DNA of 64,000 nucleotides from Trebouxia sp. TZW2008 (taxonomy: Eukaryota > Chlorophyta > Trebouxiophyceae > Trebouxiales > Trebouxiaceae): assembly GCA_002118135.1 (NCBI GenBank), contig BDIU01000127.1, positions 175,650-239,649 of the forward strand, written 5' to 3'. Of the stretch, positions 34,998-45,400 are shown piece by piece. The position numbers were made by a program, and so were the translations under genes. Within the stretch, counting starts at the first letter, position 1, and every line of letters starts with the position of its first letter. Under the pieces are notes generated by a model that had not been told where the DNA came from, made no database searches, and worked only from the letters and a program-made list of their open reading frames with translations.

Positions 34998-36610
34998 ATG
35001 CCTTGCATTTGTGCGCCCACTTGTCGACACACTAGCGTCGGTTTGCTGCTCAGCAGCAAGTCACGAAACTCAACTTGTATCGGAGAGCAGATAGTGCCAA
35101 ACCGCCAGCACCGTGCTTTACAGTCGCATCAATCTTTGTTGCGGCATCGGCCCAATATCGCTGTCGGCAGACAACGTATGCATTTGCATGCATCTGTTGA
35201 CGACAGTGGAAAGCCTACCGGTTCCGCGGTAATCATGCACAGACGTTATTCGACAACGCTACACAAACATCTGCTGCAAGTGTCTGTAAAATAATTTGCA
35301 GGTGCTGTACGAACATGTGATGCTGGCATTAGTTGATCCCAATCCTTACCTGTCTGATGGATCAAAACAGGTAAACTTAGACAGACCTCAAGTGTGTTGT
35401 CTTGTAAGCTGATAGTTTAAAGAAGCTGATTGCCAGGGAGAATGCCTGTTCAAATGTGGATGGTGAATCCCTGTTTGTTTCAGCACGCAGGCAATTGCCG
35501 CAGCTGTCACTTTTGGGCAGTCTAGCACCAAAAGGGTCACAGTGACCCTGTTGGAAGCTGAAAAGCTAGCTGAAGAGGACAGACAGAAGCAAGTTGAGAC
35601 AGTCATATGGTATTGTTTCAAGCAATCTGCACTAGTCTGTGCAGCTCTAATAGCATGCAGGCGTGTTATATTATGTGCAACATGTGTGTAGCAGTGTGCT
35701 CTATGCTTAAGCCTAGCTGCGGCTATGACATCACATGTCTGATCATAGCTTCCTTCTGATTCCTGTCGGGTCGCGGCTATCCAAGGCCAATGCGTGTAGG
35801 CTTAACATTAACAATTCCGCTACGCACGCTTGGTCTCGGGTGCCTTCCAGCACCAAGCCACTATCGTGAATCTCCCTCTGTTAAATTGGTCTCGGAGCTT
35901 TTGGCTCGAGACCGCGCAAAAAGCTAGTCTGGAACCGAAAGGTCCGAAACAGATGTAACAGAGGGAGATTTACAACAGTGGCTTGGTGCTGGAAGGCACC
36001 CAAGACCAAGCGTGCGCAGCGGAATCGTTAATGATAAGCCTAAATGCATTGGCCTTGGATAGCCGCAACCCGACAGGAATCAGAAGGAAGCTATGATCAG
36101 ACACGTGATGTCATAACTACAGCTATGCTGAAGCATAGAGCACACTGCTACACATATGATGACAGTCATCACCAGTTGATTGCTATGTAAGTGGTCTACA
36201 AACCTGTGTTATGCTGCATGCAGGCACTTTCAGCAAAAGGGTTGCTCACAATATGAGGTGCTGCAGAAGGAAGCTGGCAAGGTGGCTGTCACCATCGGTA
36301 AGTGTTTCAACTTGTCACAATAATTAGAGCGGCGCACTGCTACATTTGTGCAATGTCGTGCTCACTGCTACATTTGTGCAATGTTGTGCGCACAACATCG
36401 TGTGCATGCACACTGGCCAAGGTGACTGACAATGTAAGGTGTGAAAGGGGTCATAGAATGCAGACTCTTTCGGTTTGGCTTGCAGGAGATCTTGCAGATG
36501 AAGTGGAAGCAAATCTTGTCATTCTGAGTGTGGAGTCCATTCATGCCAAGATACTAGATGCAAATCTATTGGCAGAATTTGTGCCATGTCCCATGCTCCT
36601 GATACCATGA
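34998..36610 (+). CDS. universal-stress-protein-like, putatively plastid-targeted
   Basis: Small alpha/beta protein of the adenine-nucleotide alpha-hydrolase-like (USP) superfamily. Five exons (34998-35228, 35302-35370, 35491-35609, 36224-36297, 36486-36610) join in phase to 205 residues. The first 75 residues are rich in Ser, Arg and His and poor in acidic residues. This is compatible with a plastid or mitochondrial transit peptide. The mature part has a first beta strand (VMLALVDPNPYLSDGSKQ), a helix AEEDRQKQVETVIWHF, and the C-terminal pair EANLVILSVES and LLAEFVPCPMLLIP. That last pair corresponds to the LIVMGSRG...CPVLVV region of USPs, but lacks the glycine-rich ATP-binding loop. It is therefore likely a non-ATP-binding member. 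Intron 3 contains a foldback element. Confidence 0.78.
35685..36154. mobile_element. foldback (MITE-like) element, about 470 bp
   Basis: Two arms of about 200 bp are inverted copies of each other. They run from TGTGTAGCAGTGTGCTCTAT at 35685 to its complement ending at 36154, around a loop of about 70 bp (about 35887-35956). Matching internal blocks include GATTCCTGTCGGGT, GCTATCCAAGGCCAATGC, GTGCCTTCCAGCACCAAGCC and CTCCCTCTGTTA. It has no coding capacity. The target-site duplication is unclear, perhaps a short ATG- or TA-containing one. It lies in intron 3 of the USP-like gene. Confidence 0.9.
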
Positions 36611-37109
36611 CAACCTTACATGCTGGGCTCCCAACAACAATGAATGAACCCATCAGCCGGAGATTTTCGGAAGTCTTGTCACTTCAGATCAGATGACAGA
36701 AAGGCTGGTCTCAGAGACATTTACACACAAGTACACAGCAAAATCTGCCTGGAATCGTTTACGCACCGCAGTCAGGTGCCAAAAGACATTGTATGGCAGC
36801 GATTCAGTCTTGACACAGCTGCTACATCACAAGTACAACAATGGGTCACGGAAAATGCAAGCCTTTTCACAGACAGATATGCTGTATCTTTGTGCTTGCC
36901 AGCAGAGCAAGCAATGCAGAATTTAGTTGGCTGAGACTGTGCGATGTGACACGCGCAAGGTTGCACATACGTTAGCAAATCTTGCCTAGTGGCAGTAGCC
37001 ATTTACGTGTCATTCTGTATGAGTAGTGAAGGCATGATAGCTATCTATGGCAAGGCAATGCAAGTAAGGGACGCCGACACAGGCATATGTATGAAAAAGT
37101 TCTGCATTG
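36611..37109. other. convergent 3' region
   Basis: Lies between the stops of the USP-like (+) and BUD31-like (-) genes, so it holds both 3' UTRs. A 96-codon open frame at 36644-36934 has no family motifs. Confidence 0.5.
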
Positions 37110-38616
37110 TCAGTCGACTCCTCCACCCTGCAAGCTTGCCAATCGCCTTTTCACATCCTCATCTAGTTCATCATCTTCTTCCAAAGGCCTCTTTCTTGAG
37201 GCTGGGGGGAGGGTTGGTGCCTCCCCTTGACCCCAGGTTGCCCGGTGCTCCTCTGGTGCTACATCTTCTTCATCCAGTGGTGTGTTCCACCTGTAGCAGC
37301 AATGCACATATTTCCAGGTGCCAAAACAACACAGTAGTGAGACAGCATATGTAATGCAAGGCAGCAAACTTGTTGTTGTAATGTTGTAAGAGGTATGAAA
37401 CCTACTGTGGCGGATGCAAAGTTCTCTTGTGAGAGGACATGCAGCAGACGCCTCCAGTAACATTTCAAGGCTTGAATGGAAAAACTTGAGTGGACCTCCC
37501 GCTGAGATCCAATGCTCTGTGCATTGCAGTATATCGCACAGACTATAAGGGTGTTATAGCTTATGGTAACACAGGAAGATATAGCCTGGGCATAAATAAC
37601 AGGCTATAACACAGGCAGATATAGCCTATCTTATGCCATAACACCCAGGTGTAAAAAGCTTACCAGACGGGGCCTCCAAATTTGCCATCTCCTGATGCAC
37701 AGCTGATGCATCCTATCTGAACATCAGGCGTCAGCCTTTGTTGACTGCCTCTCTTGTGCAATGGTACCCTGCAAGTAGACCATACCAAGTTGACAATAAA
37801 ATGGCAGCAAAGCAACGTGTACATGATTGTGAAAAGTGACTGTTGTATATCTTGCAAGTATGAACAGCAAATATTGCGCCTCAATGTGCTATCAGACATG
37901 TTTATCATGACACGCAGAACAAGTTTGCCTGGCGAGACAGGGCTTGTGCCACACGCACCTAGCAGTATGTGCTAGAAAATGTAATAAGAAGTTGTAGTAT
38001 CAATGTGCCTGCAGATGAGAGCGCCACTAATAGAGCCAAACAATGCTTGACATGTTTGGCCCTACCATGCCCAAGTATGTTTGCAGGACACACAGCACTT
38101 GCGCATAGCTCTTTTTGAAAACATGTCTTCAGAATGCTTGCCTGCAATGTGATGTGGTTCCAAAGTTATGGTTGCCCTTCTGGATGGCCAGCATTGAACA
38201 GAGGATCTCGTAACCTGGCTTTCGCCATTTGGAAATGAGACCGCCATCCGCTATTTTCTCTCTGACAAGGTACTCAAACTGCATGCACGCAGCATGTGTG
38301 ATCAGCATCAGTTCCCTGACGCTTTCGATTGCAGACCCCTGACATTGCAGTGTGCGCACAGGGTCCAATGAGAGCAATTGCAATCGCTCACCAGTGGTTT
38401 GCTCATGACCTTGCGCTGATACATGAGGTCAAATATGAAGCGATTCTTCTCCCAGTGTATCCTGTGTATCTTCCAAGCAAGCTCATTCTTTCGCCTCCCC
38501 TCATGCTCCTCATTCACAGCTTCCTTCATCTGGCCCTCGAAATCTTCTATGACCTCCTCTATAAGTTCCCATCCCTCAGGAGGCTTTTTGCCCTTGAGCT
38601 TCCGCCTGTAAGCCAT
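37110..38616 (-). CDS. BUD31: BUD31/G10-like splicing factor, divergent, with acidic tail
   Basis: BUD31 (G10) proteins are part of the activated spliceosome. Four exons (38616-38392, 38278-38142, 37768-37664, 37290-37110) give 215 residues, against about 144 usual. PPEGWELIEEVIEDFEGQM, HEGRRKNELAWKIHRIHWEK, RFIFDLMYQRKVMSK, GGLISKWRKPGYEILCS and NHNFGTTSHCRVP are clear family blocks. The zinc cysteines are only partly kept: the usual CCLRCIQ is LCSMLAIQ here, and ECTHCGCRGC is GCISCASGDG. A further 60-70 residues (WNTPLDEEDVAP... RKRPLEEDDELDEDVKRRL) form a charged tail not typical of BUD31. Intron 2 has a GC donor (38141-38140). It could be a specialised paralogue rather than the only BUD31. 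Confidence 0.88.
37545..37653. repeat. short inverted repeat in BUD31-like intron 3
   Basis: GGGTGTTATAGCTTATGG near 37548 is complementary to the end block CTTATGCCATAACACCC near 37648. GATATAGCCT and CTATAACACAGG motifs repeat inside. It looks like a small hairpin or MITE remnant of about 105 bp. Confidence 0.75.
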
Positions 38617-39401
38617 ACCTACAGAGCAGACTTGCGTCAAGTGATCAAGTGGGAAAGACAAGCGAGTTCACAGTTTTATGCCAAGTGCAAGGTGACTCGG
38701 TTGGAGAAAGGTATTTGTCTCGTCAACAAGCACTACATGTGCTCTCAGAGCCCTCGCGAAAGGAAGTTTTCGTCATAGTCACCGTGTGCAGCAAAAGCGC
38801 AGCTATACAGACAAAGCACACATGCAAAATGATGCACACTAAAATGAGTGACGCTGCTCGTGTACCTTGTGCCTCGTTGGCTTCAAGGGTCCGCCCAGCC
38901 GAAAGTCAACAAAGCGACGCTCTTTGTGCAAAAGTGTGTATTAGCAGACGCGGCAATCCGAAAGACTTAGCGGCGGCGTGCAGAGAGCAAGCTGCGCACT
39001 ATAAAGGTCAGATCAGGGCGTTGTAAGAGACAAGCAATTGGCAAGTCTAGTGTCAAGCGCTCATGGCTCCATGATACACGACTTTGCACTGTCGCTGCTC
39101 GGGAAATGCGTTGCTCTTCTTGCTCGCTCTCGTTGACGAGTCGATATTTACCGTCTGGCGTGAAGCCTTGCATGACTAGCGTCGGCAGAAAGTACCAGAG
39201 CAAAAAGTCGTGCGACAACTCCCACACCGCAATGCGCTCGATTGCTGTGTCATCGAAGGCCAAATCCGTGTATCAATAGTAAGAAAATTGTGATCACTGC
39301 AGCAGTTGTCGCAAAGCCGTCGATCCTGGGCCCGACGCACTCAGTCTCATTAGCGTTGCGCATTGGATTTTGAAGACACTTTAGCCGTTTCATGGAATCA
39401 G
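38617..39401. other. region between BUD31-like and METTL14-like genes
   Basis: GC-richer than its surroundings. On the minus strand, 39263-38967 is open and reads plausibly (AIERIAVWELSHDFLLWYF). A second minus frame at 39459-39250 ends in a membrane-like stretch (AAVITIFLLLIHGFGL). A one-base shift near 39255 would join them into a membrane-anchored protein. Otherwise this is promoter sequence, with the first exon of METTL14 undetected. Confidence 0.4.
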
Positions 39402-42400
39402 GTGCGCACCTTGAAGGATTGGCAGACGAAACAACGCATCCGCCATGCTCACGGTGCACCTGACCATTTTGCAGGCTGGGGAGCCGGTGGAGGGCCGCCT
39501 GGTGGCATGTTCAACCATTCCATGGCGATGAATGGCGGCTTCGATGCCAACATGATGCTGCAATCGCACCTCATGCAGGTTAGATCTTGCAATTCTGCAG
39601 TGAGACAAAACCACTGCATACATGCATGCAGATGCTGCATGATCACGTACACTCTACCTTCTCTCGCTTAACATCAACAATCTGTTAACTACTGCAGGGA
39701 ATGGGTGGGATGCCACCTATGGGCAACATGCAAGGTGGCGTACAGTACAAGCTGCTAAGCTTTCCAGCCCCATGTCTGCCCTTTCCCCAATCATTATGGT
39801 TTATGCATCATTGGCTGCTTGATGTCAGACTTCCAACTCTTCTTGTGGGTGTCTTGCTTTGATGCATCATTGGCTGCTGAGTTTTCCAGCATCCAACTCA
39901 TACTATGGATGATTTACAGGGCCACCACCAGGCGGCAACATGGGCATGGGAATGATAACCCCAGAGATGATGGGCATGATGCCTCCACATGACCTTGCGA
40001 TGGGGTTTGATATGCCACAAGGTCTGCAGGCTTCTGCTGACACTTGACCCCTGCATCAGAGCAGACTCCGTGTCTGTTCTTCTGCCCCATTGTGCTACTG
40101 CTTAGCCGTATGCTGTCATTGCGCAGGTATCTCTGCGTGATGGGTTTTGACATGCCGCAAGGTCTACAGACTTCTGCTGAGATACAGCAGCTGCATCTGA
40201 GCAGACTGACTTGTCTGTTCTTGTGCCCCGTTGTGCTACTGGTAAGGAATTTGCTGCCCTTGCACAGGTCTATCAGCATACTTCTCACCAGTAGCACAAC
40301 GGAGCACACAAAGGGCGCATTGTAGGATGACACCTACAAGACATGAGGTTCAGCAGCCACGCCTGTGTGCTACACTTTGCATTATGTGTTTTCAAGGCAA
40401 TGCCAAGCATTGCAAAAGTGGTGTCACATGTGACTTAGGTCAGGTTGCAGCTTTGGGGCAGGGTCAGCCTGCTTGCATGAGCCAAGACGGCGGGTTTTGT
40501 GTGCCACAATGAGCATTTTATAGTCCTGAGTATGCTGTGAAACATCCACAAAGTGGCACTTGATTGTGCCTCAGGTCAGGAAGCGGCCTTTGGACAAGGT
40601 CAGCCCAATCGGATGAACCAAGACAGGGGCTACTACATGCCTGGCAGGGGTCCGAGAGGGGGGACAGGCCCAGGAGTGAGGGACAGAGACTTGGGTCTTA
40701 GAGCACCCTTCCGTGGAGAGGCAAATGACTACTGTCAGCACTTTGTGGATACAGGACAAAGGCCTCAGAATTTCCTCAGAGATGTACACTTGGTGAGCCC
40801 CCTTGTCTTGATGGCATCTGGCATTTCTGCCAACGGCAAAGTGATCATCTTTATGCTGTCCAACCTGGTCAATTATCATGTCTTGCTCATGTTTGGCACA
40901 TTTGGATGTAGAAGAGTGACCATGTCCAACCATGTTCATCTCTGCAATGACTCTATGCATGGTATGTCTGGCTCAGCAGACTGAGTGGATGAATGAGTGC
41001 ATGTCATGTCGGCCTGCAATTGCTGTGTAGTAGTCACGGCAGCTCAATGGGTTTACAGCTAGCTTGCTCACAGACCTCTTATATGCAGCTGGTAATGTAG
41101 CCATGACAAGCATGCGCTGACTGCCTGTTTGATCCCGCAGACGGATAGGTATGCAGAGTACCCAAAATTGAAGGAACTTGTTGAGCGCAAAGATGGACTC
41201 ATTGCCGCCAGGGCTACTCCACCAACTTTTCTCAAGGCATGTGAGCCTTACCACCCTTCTGTCCTGCTGAAAACTTAGGGTTTATTGAGAAAAAACTCAG
41301 ATTGCATGCATGCTTGCGTATGTCAATAGCGTCTACGTGTGTGACTGCTGTATGCATCTGTTTTGAAGCAGGCTACATTTGCTTGTTGATACCTCCAAAA
41401 AGTGGGCACTGTATGACAACCTTGCGCTGCATGTTTTGTCTGGTCAAATATTTGTCTCAGCTTGTACAAAACGTGGTTGGCAACTTGCTTGCCCAAAAAA
41501 TGTGTGCTTCCTATGCTGCTTTGACATCGGCGTGCTTTGCGATTGGAGGCCCATCTTCATAAGCTGCCTCTCTCAGGGGCACCTTCAGCATCAAATCCGT
41601 TTTTGTCCCCACGCACTTCCCACGCTGATTTGGCACTGACGTGTGCTCTGAAATTTCAGGCTGATTTACACGGATTGCCTCTGTCAGTAGACACCTTTGG
41701 CACCAAATTTGATGTGGTGCTGGTTGACCCACCTTGGGAAGAGTATGTGAGACGGGCGCCTGGGGTGGGTCAAGGAGAGTCTTGGTCCTGGCAGGAAATC
41801 AAGAACCTAGAAATTGACAAGATCACTGACAACCCATCCTTTGTCTTTTTGTGGTAAGGAAACTGTTTGCTCTGCAAGATCTGTGTGTGACACCTTTAGC
41901 GTCCTGGTGGCGATGCATGAACCACCCAGTTGCAGAAACATTTGGCAAAACAGCTATGCAACAGGCACCTTGTCACTATGGCATATTCGCGTACAATCAT
42001 TTACAGTATGGCTCTTCAACTATAGGCAAGATTGTATCAAGGCTGCATGCACCTGCAGCCTGCACTGACATTCAGCCAGACAGATTCTAATCACTTGTAC
42101 TGAGCATGGCTACAAGCAATAATGTGAGTAGCTGATGTGGGCAAACCCACAGTATCATTGATCAATTTAGATCTGCTGCTGCCGCTTTTACCAATGCTTG
42201 ATGCTTGTGATACCTCAAAGCTTTCAAGGTTGCAGTCTTCAGGCTGAAGCTTCAGTGCCTTACCTGCAGGTGTGGCAGTGCGGAGGGCCTGGATGCTGGC
42301 AGGCATTGCTTGCAGCAATGGGGCTTCAGGCGGTGCGAAGACATCTGCTGGATCAAGACAAACAAGGAGCAGCGCAAAGCTGCATCTGTGCGTCAAGACA

Positions 42401-45400
42401 CTCAAGCCGTTCTGCAACATACCAAGGTGCTCTTGGCTCACTCCAGCAATCTCTGCTGAATACAGTTGCAAATTGCCTCCCAGTCTGGCTGGCTTTGCTG
42501 CAGCGGACACTGCTGCAAAACAATCAATGCATCAGCCTGCATCTATTAAAACCCTGGGTCTGCTAAAAGCATCTGCCTTTACCTCCTGTTGTGTTTGTCA
42601 TTGCATCTGCTCTTGCTCTCTGTGCTTGAAAATCTCTTAATACATGCCGATTAGCATTTCACTTGCAAATGGCCAATTTGTGCGCCTCATTAAAAGGAAC
42701 TGCTGCATGCAGGAGCATTGCTTGATGGGCATCAAGGGCACAGTGGGGAGAACCACAGACAGTCATCTCATACACGCCAACATTGACACTGACATCACTT
42801 TCAGTGACGAGCCGCCCCCGGCCAGCACCAAGAAGCCTGATGAGCTTTATCAAACGGCCGTGCATGCTAAACAGGAGTGATGCGTGCAGGAGCATTGCTT
42901 GATGGGCATCAAGGGCACAGTGAGGAGAACCACAGACGGTCATCTCATACACGCCAACATTGACACTGACATCATCATCAGTGAGGAGCCGCCCACGGGC
43001 AGCACCAAAAAGCCTGAAGAGTTGTACCAAGTCATTGAAAGATTTGCTCAAGGTGAGGCTGGCTGTTTACGTCACATTAACATTGGGCGCCTTCGTGGGA
43101 TTATAAAGACCTTGTCCTTTCTGGCACTGATCGTGCAAGAGCAGCTATCACGTGGCTTTGCTTACATATTTGGTACAGAAGCTTGTGGCAGTTTTTCCTT
43201 CTGCAATGACAAGATCAGATTTGTACACTTTGCTGGGCTGCCTTATATATGTCTGCTCAGTAGTTGGTGTCAGAACCCAAACTGTACAGCCCTTTCTGTT
43301 GACAACACACCACTCAAGCATGCAGTGTTTTTGACCTGCCTTCAGCTGCAATTTGCTGGCATTTGCAGTTCCAATCTGTAGCAATGAGCATGCCAATGCC
43401 AATTAAGTGTGTCAGCATACATCTTATCTCATTGGCGTCAGCAGTTGCTGCAGCTCAGCAATAGCAGCGTGATCAGTCATATGTCTTGTGTCATTTTGCT
43501 TGTGCCAAACCCCACTTGCTGTTGAGAATACATGTCTTCAGTGCTTGTGCTCCATGCTTCAGGAAGAAGAAGATTGGAGCTTTTTGGCGAGGACCACAAC
43601 ATACGGCCTGGCTGGGTTACTGTGGGCAACAAGTTGAGCTCATCTAATTTCAATCCTCAGGTCAGCTGCTTCTATTTGCTTATTCCAATCCACTGACCTC
43701 TTTTTTGGGTTAGCATGAAAGGGTTATCCTGTTCAGGTTTGCAGCAGTTCATCATTCTGCTGCACCACTGACCTTTTACTGCGTCCATCGAATGGCTGTT
43801 CTGAAGCTTCCATCATCAGGTCAGCTGCTGTTCCTGCTTATAATGTACCATTGACCTTTTGTTGTCATGAAAAGGTTGTTCTGAAGCCACAGCCTCAGGT
43901 CAGCTTCAACCCCTGCTTGCTTATACATGGTGAACTTGTGATGCTGAACATAAAAAAGCTATCCTCAAGCTTCCTCTGCTGGTGTAGTTACAGCCTCAGC
44001 GCCTGACGTGAAGTAAGCAGCAATGCTGATGGGGCTTGACGGCTTGTGTTAGGCTGCAAAAGTGAGCTCAAGCTTGAGCATGACTTGGCGGTGAGAAGCA
44101 GCTGTCCAGTCCCATTGACGTTGCTGTTCACCTCAAGCCAGGTTATGTGACAACTGCAGCTGTCGGCAAGTGTGCACATACTCAAGGGCAGGGTGCATGC
44201 CCCTAGTGCTCATAGAATTTGGGCACTGGCCTAGCTGGCAGACAACTTGTTGGTGATGGATCTGCAAAGCTTGCTGGCTTACTTTGCCAACAGCGCCAAT
44301 TCCAGCGGACTCAAATTTGGCAATGTAATTGCCAATACATGCATGTTGGCATCGCATTTGCCAGCTTGAGTCAGCTTGGGATCTTGTTCTGTGGCAGATG
44401 AAGGCTGAGCCACAGTTGCACAAGTGTGTTGCTCACTGAGCCTCCACTGGTGCTTGGTCGTGCTCCTTGTCTGTAAGGCAGTCTGCCTCAGCTGTGTATC
44501 ATGAGACGCTCGTTCGGGTCTTGCCGGTTTGGGTCAGCTTGCAATCTTGCTCTGTAGCATATAGCGGCTGAGCCACAGCTGCACAAGTATGTAATGCTCA
44601 CGAGCCTTTCACTGGTGCTTTGTGGCGCTGCTTGTCTGTGAGGCAGTCTGTGCCTCAGCTGTGTGTCGTGAGATGCTCATTTGGGTCTTGCCCGTTTGGG
44701 AGCAGCTTTGATGTTGTCCTGCAGGACATGTAGGCTGAGTCACAATTGTGTACTTCACCTATCCAATTCTCTTCAGAGTCTCGTCGCGGCAGCTGTCTTC
44801 AGCTGGCAGCTTCTGAGCTGTTTATGCTTCAGCTGTGCCTCACAAAATGCACATCTGTCTGTTGTGATGACCAGGTGGAGCAGAAACAGCACATGCAGCC
44901 AATTGTACAGATGTTGCTTGAACTAGTTGAAGGGAGAAGGATTGATCTGACCACAATTGTGTACTTTATGTTCAGTCTCCTTCAGTGCCTTGTCATGGTG
45001 GCTGTCTTCAGCTGGCAGCTTCTGTGCTGTTATGCCTCAGCTGTACGCTGCAAGATGCACAAATCCCTCTTCTAATGTCCAAGTGGACCGGAAAGTACGC
45101 AGACAACTCAGGCAACTGCATGACAAATAAATTTTGCCTCAAGCCACTCTGCTTGACATGCCATTGCTGAGATGCAGATGCCAAAAAGCAATGAACAGTA
45201 AAGTTTTTGCAGCAGCATCTACAGTATGATCAGCCTCTCAATGTTGCCAGCAGTAGCGAGTTCTAGCAGACTCAAACTCGGTCAGGTGGATGTCATTGCA
45301 TACATCTTGATATTGTCTTTGCCAGCTTGAGTCAGGTTTGAATCTTCCTTGCGGCATATCAAGGCTGAGCTGTAAGTGTATCGTCCAGCAATCAAGGCAG

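Noticed and set aside
41854..42090. Open frame just after METTL14 exon 6
   Set aside because: The donor TG|GTAAGG at 41854 and the exact continuation of FLW|CGSAEGL at 42270 show that this is intron.
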